This document shows positions 7,234 through 10,576 of a DNA stretch of 10,576 nt, piece after piece. How positions within the stretch are numbered: the first letter of the stretch is position 1; each line of letters opens with the position of its first letter. A model generated the notes under the pieces. It searched no databases. It saw nothing but the letters and a program-made list of their open reading frames with translations, and was not told where the DNA came from. This DNA comes from JBBQBQ01 sp038317685 (GTDB lineage Bacteria; Desulfobacterota; Desulfuromonadia; Desulfuromonadales; DDH964): NCBI GenBank assembly GCA_038317685.1, contig JBBQBQ010000112.1, forward strand, positions 1 through 10,576. The letters run 5' to 3'. The position numbers and the translations under genes were made by a program.

Positions 7234-8517
7234 ATGAACCACCAGCAATCCGCCGCCCTGTTTGCCGCCGCCAAACGTATCATTCCCGGCGGGGTCAACA
7301 GCCCCGTCCGTGCCTTCAAATCGGTCGGCTGTGATCCCCTCTTTATCAGCCGCGCCGCGGGGTCGAAGATTTACGACGTGGATGGCAACGCCTATATCGA
7401 CTACGTCGGTTCCTGGGGTCCGATGATCCTCGGTCATTGCCACCCCAAGGTGGTGGAGGCGATCCGAGAGGCCGCTGCAAACGGCGCCTCCTTCGGTGCT
7501 CCCACCCCCCTCGAAACCGAACTGGCCGAAATGGTCTGCGCCGCCTTCCCGAACATTGAGATGGTCCGCATGGTTTCCTCAGGCACCGAGGCGACGATGA
7601 GCGCCATCCGTCTGGCCCGGGGCTACACCGGCCGCAACAAGATTCTCAAATTCGACGGCTGCTACCACGGGCACGCCGATTCGCTGCTGGTCAAGGCCGG
7701 CTCGGGTGCCGCCACCTTCGGAGTACCGACCTCCTCCGGGGTGCCGGCCGACTTCGCTAAATACACCCTGACCGCCACCTACAACAATCTTGAAGAGGTG
7801 CGACAGCTGGCTGCCGCCAACCGGGGAGAGATCGCCTGCATCATTGTTGAGCCGGTTGCCGGCAACATGGGGTGCGTCCCCCCCCAGCCGGGCTTCCTTG
7901 AAGGGCTGCGTGAGCTCTGCACCGCTGAGGGTATGCTGCTCATCATCGATGAAGTCATGACCGGCTTCCGCGTTGCTTTCGGCGGCGCCCAGGAACGTTT
8001 CCGGGTTTACGGCGATCTCGTCTGCCTTGGCAAGATCATCGGTGGCGGCTTGCCGGTCGGAGCCTTCGGCGGCAAGCGCGAAATCATGAGCCAGCTCTCC
8101 CCGGTCGGCGGCGTCTACCAGGCTGGAACCCTCTCCGGGAACCCCCTGGCGATGAGCGCCGGCCTCGCCACTCTCAAACTCATCAAGGCAGAAGGGTTTT
8201 ACGACCGCATCGAGGAGAAGACCGCCTACCTTGAAAAAGGTTTGCTGGAGGCCGCCAAGGAGGCCCCCTTCCCAACCTGCTGGCAGCGGGTCGGCGGCAT
8301 GTTCTGCTCCTTCTTCACAGCCGGTCCGGTCCATAACTTCGCCGACGCACAAAAGAGCGACACCGCAGCCTTCGGCGCATTCTTCAGGTCGATGCTTGAG
8401 CAGGGGATCAACCTTGCCCCCAGCCAATTCGAGGCAGGCTTCATGAGCATCGCTCACAGTCAGGACGATCTCGACCGGAGCATCGAGGCCGCGCGCTGTT
8501 CCTTCAAAAGCCTGTAA
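7234..8517 (+). CDS. hemL: Glutamate-1-semialdehyde 2,1-aminomutase
   Basis: PLP enzyme converting glutamate-1-semialdehyde to 5-aminolevulinate, the last step of the C5 route to haem and other tetrapyrroles, in the cytoplasm. At 427 residues it is full family length. Marks along the chain are the N-terminal IPGGVNSPVRAF at 16-28, the phosphate-binding SSGTEATMSAIRLAR at 115-129, FDGCYHGHAD at 140-149, IVEPVAGNMG at 204-213, PLP-ring Asp239 in IIDEVMTGFR, and the Schiff-base Lys267 in CLGKIIGGGLPVGAFGG. The ATG is set by GGGAGG (7221-7226) with a 7-base spacing. It stands alone: divergent from fadL, ended by a strong terminator, with no other haem gene nearby. The residue before Asp261 is Gly, where I recall Pro being usual; this is not expected to affect catalysis. 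Confidence 0.97.
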   Translation: MNHQQSAALFAAAKRIIPGGVNSPVRAFKSVGCDPLFISRAAGSKIYDVDGNAYIDYVGSWGPMILGHCHPKVVEAIREAAANGASFGAPTPLETELAEMVCAAFPNIEMVRMVSSGTEATMSAIRLARGYTGRNKILKFDGCYHGHADSLLVKAGSGAATFGVPTSSGVPADFAKYTLTATYNNLEEVRQLAAANRGEIACIIVEPVAGNMGCVPPQPGFLEGLRELCTAEGMLLIIDEVMTGFRVAFGGAQERFRVYGDLVCLGKIIGGGLPVGAFGGKREIMSQLSPVGGVYQAGTLSGNPLAMSAGLATLKLIKAEGFYDRIEEKTAYLEKGLLEAAKEAPFPTCWQRVGGMFCSFFTAGPVHNFADAQKSDTAAFGAFFRSMLEQGINLAPSQFEAGFMSIAHSQDDLDRSIEAARCSFKSL

Positions 8518-8532
8518 CCGGAACCTTCCAGG

Positions 8533-8576
8533 TAGAACGGGCCGGGTCCTTCCCTCCAGGGACCCGGCCCGTTCTA
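8533..8576 (+). terminator. Intrinsic terminator after hemL
   Basis: A perfect 17-bp stem, TAGAACGGGCCGGGTCC (8533-8549) paired with GGACCCGGCCCGTTCTA (8560-8576), has a 10-base loop and is followed by TTTT (8577-8580). It begins 15 bases after the hemL stop. Its core resembles that of the terminator after fadL. Confidence 0.85.
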
Positions 8577-8580
8577 TTTT

Positions 8581-8661
8581 CCCCGCCTGCCACAGCGAGG
8601 GGAGGAATCAACACCAGCCAGGAGTCCGGAATTTCAACCCTGGAGACCGCCAAAGTTGAGG
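8581..8661. other. Spacer between the hemL terminator and the signalling-operon promoter
   Basis: Noncoding. The only structure noticed is a bulged inverted repeat, CCCCGC (8581-8586) with GCGAGGGG (8595-8602), lacking a T-run. The whole gap from 8518 to 8843 has no convincing gene and holds this spacer, the terminator, a promoter and a structured leader. Confidence 0.45.
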
Positions 8662-8690
8662 TTGCATTCCGCCCAAAGAGCCCCTATAAT
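8662..8690 (+). promoter_or_regulatory. Promoter of the receiver-CheC-GGDEF operon
   Basis: A perfect -10 TATAAT (8685-8690) is preceded, 17 bases upstream, by TTGCAT (8662-8667), which keeps only the TTG of the consensus -35. The predicted transcript has a leader of about 147 bases before the ATG at 8844. No sigma-54 (GG-N10-GC) or flagellar sigma-28 pattern was seen. Confidence 0.5.
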
Positions 8691-8754
8691 TCCGGCAAAC
8701 TTTGTTTTACTTTATTCCTTGCCTGTTCCAGGGTGCTCTGAAATCCGCCTTCTG

Positions 8755-8790
8755 CCGGTTGACGCGAAGGGTAGAGAACCCCGGAACCGG
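8755..8790 (+). other. Nested inverted repeat in the operon leader, possible RNA structure
   Basis: CCGGTT (8755-8760) pairs with AACCGG (8785-8790). Inside it, GGGT (8769-8772) pairs with ACCC (8778-8781) around an AGAGA loop. The left internal strand is GACGCGAA and the right is CGG, giving an outer helix, an asymmetric internal loop and an inner helix. No T-run follows, so it is not a simple terminator. It sits about 55 bases before the ribosome-binding site. It could be a leader element or a DNA-binding site, and it does not match a riboswitch I can name. Confidence 0.35.
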
Positions 8791-8832
8791 TCTCACTCCA
8801 AGCTCTCCGTCAATTATTTTTCCTTCTTTCCC

Positions 8833-8840
8833 AAGAGGTG
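8833..8840 (+). promoter_or_regulatory. Shine-Dalgarno deciding the receiver start
   Basis: AAGAGGTG ends 3 bases before the ATG at 8844, with its AGAGG core at the normal distance. The in-frame GTG at 8838 is part of this motif and would add two residues, so I treat it as ribosome-binding sequence, not a start. Confidence 0.55.
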
Positions 8841-8843
8841 TTC

Positions 8844-9215
8844 ATGGCGAAAATCCTGGTCGTAGATGACTCGATGTTCGCGCGCCTGAATATCTGCAAT
8901 ATGCTCCACCTGGCCGGCCACGAAACCTTGGAGGCGGCGAACGGGCGGGAGGGGCTGGCCATGGCGGCGGCTCATCAGCCCGACTGCATCCTTTCGGACC
9001 TGTTGATGCCGGAGCTGGACGGTATCGGTTTTCTGACCGCCCTGCGAAGAGAGAATCATTCTCTTCCGGTCATCGTCCTTTCCGCTGATATCCAGGAAAC
9101 CAAGCGCCAGCAGTGCCTCGACCTCGGCGCCACCGCGTTTCTGAGCAAGCCCCCCCAACGCAAGGAGTTACTTGAGCTGGTCGGTCGACTCCTGCCTCCG
9201 GGAGTTCCGGAATGA
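8844..9215 (+). CDS. Stand-alone CheY-like response regulator receiver
   Basis: A 123-residue single receiver domain with no output domain. All phosphorylation residues are present: the acidic pair Asp8-Asp9 in VVDDS, phospho-acceptor Asp52 in LSDLLMPELDG, Ser80 in VLSAD, Phe99 at the usual aromatic switch position, and Lys102 in LSKPP. It should be phosphorylated by a histidine kinase not encoded here and act by protein contact, as CheY does. Its stop overlaps the next start (ATGA), so it is probably made together with the CheC-like phosphatase, whose natural substrate would be this protein. It is first in the operon, behind a long leader. There is no chemotaxis cluster in the window, so a motor role is not assumed; the downstream GGDEF protein suggests cyclic-di-GMP control. 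Confidence 0.93.
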   Translation: MAKILVVDDSMFARLNICNMLHLAGHETLEAANGREGLAMAAAHQPDCILSDLLMPELDGIGFLTALRRENHSLPVIVLSADIQETKRQQCLDLGATAFLSKPPQRKELLELVGRLLPPGVPE

Positions 9216-9838
9216 AGACCAATCCCACCTCCTACCAGTTGGACGCCTTCAAGGAAATCGTCAACACCGGCGTCGGCAGAGCCGCGGCCTCGCTCAATCT
9301 GATGCTCGACTCACACATCACGCTGGAAGTCCCCTCAATCGTGCTCTTTAAGCTCGACGATTTGGTCGGGGAGTTGGGGGATTTCCTCGAAATTGATCTC
9401 GCCTGTGTCCAGCTCGAATTCAGCGGCTCCTTCGGCGGCACCGCCGCGCTGGTCTTCCCGCCCCAGAGCGCCGTCAAGCTGGTCGCCACCATGACCGGCG
9501 AAGACCCGCAGGCTCCCTATCTGACCGCGGTCATGGCGGGGACCCTGAACGAGGTCGGTAACATCGTCATCAACGGGGTGATCGGCACCATCGGCAATAT
9601 CATGAACAAACCCTTTGATTTTTCCCTGCCGAATTATGTGGAGGGGCGGCTGCAGGAACTGCTGAATCTGCAACAGCCGGGCCCGGATCTTACCGTGCTG
9701 CTGATCCGCACCCGCTTTCAGATTCAGGACCGCCAGATCGAAGGGAATATGTTCCTGATTTTCGAGCTGGGCTCCTTCGACGCCTTTTTCTGTGCTCTGG
9801 AAAACCTTGTCCCCTCCCCCACCGCCTCAAGCACATGA
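9212..9838 (+). CDS. CheC-like phosphatase of the CheC/CheX/FliY family
   Basis: A 208-residue cytoplasmic protein expected to dephosphorylate a CheY-type receiver. The known CheC active-site pattern is (D/S)-x3-E-x2-N-x22-P, and it fits twice. The first copy is Asp11, Glu15, Asn18 and Pro41, complete. The second is Gly110, Glu114, Asn117 and Pro140, complete except for Gly in place of Asp/Ser. The spacing between copies and the total length match two-site CheC proteins (about 200-210 residues). Hydrophobic strands lie between the copies, and no membrane segment or signal peptide is seen. Its ATG overlaps the receiver stop and its own stop overlaps the next start, both as ATGA. I infer that the neighbouring receiver is its substrate. 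I leave out the symbol because no che operon is visible and CheX-like relatives exist. Confidence 0.85.
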   Translation: MKTNPTSYQLDAFKEIVNTGVGRAAASLNLMLDSHITLEVPSIVLFKLDDLVGELGDFLEIDLACVQLEFSGSFGGTAALVFPPQSAVKLVATMTGEDPQAPYLTAVMAGTLNEVGNIVINGVIGTIGNIMNKPFDFSLPNYVEGRLQELLNLQQPGPDLTVLLIRTRFQIQDRQIEGNMFLIFELGSFDAFFCALENLVPSPTASST

Positions 9839-10576
9839 ACGAGTTCGAATCGGCCGCTTCCCACTTTTCCATCCTTGATCATGCCCCGATCGGACAGTTC
9901 GTCCTGCGGGAGGATTTCACGGTCCTGTTCTGGAACCGATGCATGGAGGCCTGGACCGGAATAACCCGGGAAGAGTTGGTCGGAACCGTCATCCTGGAGC
10001 GCTTCCCGCACCTGGGCATGCCCAAATATGCTCAGCGCATCGCCGGCATCTTCAACGGTGGGCCGCCGGCGGTCTTCTCTTCCCAGCTCCATCGCTACGT
10101 CATTCCCGCCCCCCTCCCCGGCGGCAAATTCCGTTGCCAATACACTGTCGTCACCGCCATCCCCGCTCTGACTTCGGGGAGCCCTTACGCCATGTTCGCG
10201 ATCCAGGACGTGACCAACTTGACCGAGGCCATCGAGAACCACGGTCAAGCGCTGCAACGGGCCATGGCTGAGATGGAGGAGCGCAAGAAGGCTGAAACCA
10301 AACTGCTTACCACCGCCGAAGAGCTGAAGAGGCTGAACAAGATCCTCAAGGAACGCTCGGTTCGGGACGGCCTGACCCGCCTCTTCAACCATCACTATTT
10401 CTACCAGGTCCTGCACCGCGACTTCCTCCTGGCGACCAGGAGCAAGAGCGACCTCGCCTGCATCATCCTCGACCTCGATTACTTCAAACGCATCAACGAC
10501 TCTTTCGGCCACCCTTGCGGCGACCTGGTCCTCAAGAAAGTTGCATCCCTCATCCGGCACGCGGTCCGGAAAACCG
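9835..10576 (+). CDS. PAS-coiled-coil-GGDEF protein, probable diguanylate cyclase, 3' end outside window
   Basis: 247 codons are visible from the ATG that overlaps the CheC-like stop; the frame is open to the window edge. Residues about 10-140 look like a PAS sensor domain (ILDHAPIGQFVL, WNRCMEAWTGITREELVG, closing with FAIQDVTNLTEA). Residues about 140-177 are a charged coiled coil ending in the usual linker to RDGLTRLFNHHYF at 177-189, the start of a GGDEF domain. LDLDYFKRIND at 212-222 carries metal-binding Asp213 and substrate-side Asn221; Asp230 follows in GHPCGD. The GG(D/E)EF signature should fall some 10-20 codons past the edge, so cyclase activity cannot be confirmed and further domains are possible. 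No membrane segment is seen, so it should be a soluble sensor. Context suggests its output is tied to the receiver and phosphatase made from the same transcript. Confidence 0.9.
   Translation, partial: MNEFESAASHFSILDHAPIGQFVLREDFTVLFWNRCMEAWTGITREELVGTVILERFPHLGMPKYAQRIAGIFNGGPPAVFSSQLHRYVIPAPLPGGKFRCQYTVVTAIPALTSGSPYAMFAIQDVTNLTEAIENHGQALQRAMAEMEERKKAETKLLTTAEELKRLNKILKERSVRDGLTRLFNHHYFYQVLHRDFLLATRSKSDLACIILDLDYFKRINDSFGHPCGDLVLKKVASLIRHAVRKT

Noticed and set aside
7579..8457. Minus-strand open frame inside hemL
   Set aside because: Antisense shadow of a complete, well-conserved gene.
8740..8815. Cyclic-di-GMP-I (GEMM) riboswitch
   Set aside because: GACGCGAA resembles part of the GEMM core, but the first helix with its GNRA loop and the GGCAAACC segment are absent. 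Reported only as an unnamed leader structure.
8656..8865. Small plus-strand open frame of 69 codons before the receiver
   Set aside because: It spans the predicted promoter and leader, overlaps the receiver start out of frame, and I saw no clear ribosome-binding site for it.
9724..10560. Minus-strand open frame (278 codons) across the CheC-like and PAS-GGDEF genes
   Set aside because: The plus strand here encodes clear PAS, coiled-coil and GGDEF sequence in one open frame; the antisense translation has no family features.

Overview
The window looks like part of a Gram-negative bacterial chromosome. FadL is an outer-membrane barrel with a signal peptide, GC content is high, and the genes are tightly packed. 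Haem made by the glutamate route (hemL), a FadN-type beta-oxidation enzyme, and a CheY-like / CheC-like / PAS-GGDEF set together suggest a Desulfuromonadales-like (Geobacter / Desulfuromonas / Pelobacter group) deltaproteobacterium. That placement is inference from gene content; there is no rRNA or other marker here.

Bases 1-6950, minus strand, are a fatty-acid uptake and degradation region. In transcription order: fadL (outer-membrane fatty-acid channel), a strong hairpin terminator, then a three-gene operon of a long-chain acyl-CoA synthetase (fadD), a fused 3-hydroxyacyl-CoA dehydrogenase / enoyl-CoA hydratase (fadN-type) and a thiolase (fadA) that runs off the left edge. Together they cover import, activation, hydration, oxidation and thiolytic cleavage. 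The acyl-CoA dehydrogenase step is not in the window. fadL and fadD have separate promoters that share 22 of 28 bases, including an ACGT-centred palindrome lying between -35 and -10. This is the best evidence here for a common fatty-acid regulator.

Bases 6950-8580: a roughly 285-base divergent spacer, then hemL on the plus strand, closed by a 17-bp-stem terminator.

Bases 8581-10576, plus strand: a leader with a good promoter and a nested inverted repeat, then a three-gene signalling operon joined by two 4-base ATGA overlaps. It encodes a stand-alone CheY-like receiver, a CheC-family phosphatase with both active-site signatures, and a PAS-coiled-coil-GGDEF protein cut by the right edge. The likely logic is a phosphorylated receiver, its dedicated phosphatase, and a cyclic-di-GMP output whose signature motif lies just outside the window.

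No tRNA, rRNA, CRISPR array, insertion sequence or phage gene was seen. Most of the window is ordinary core metabolism. The points worth following are the shared fad promoter/operator and the receiver-phosphatase-GGDEF operon with its leader.
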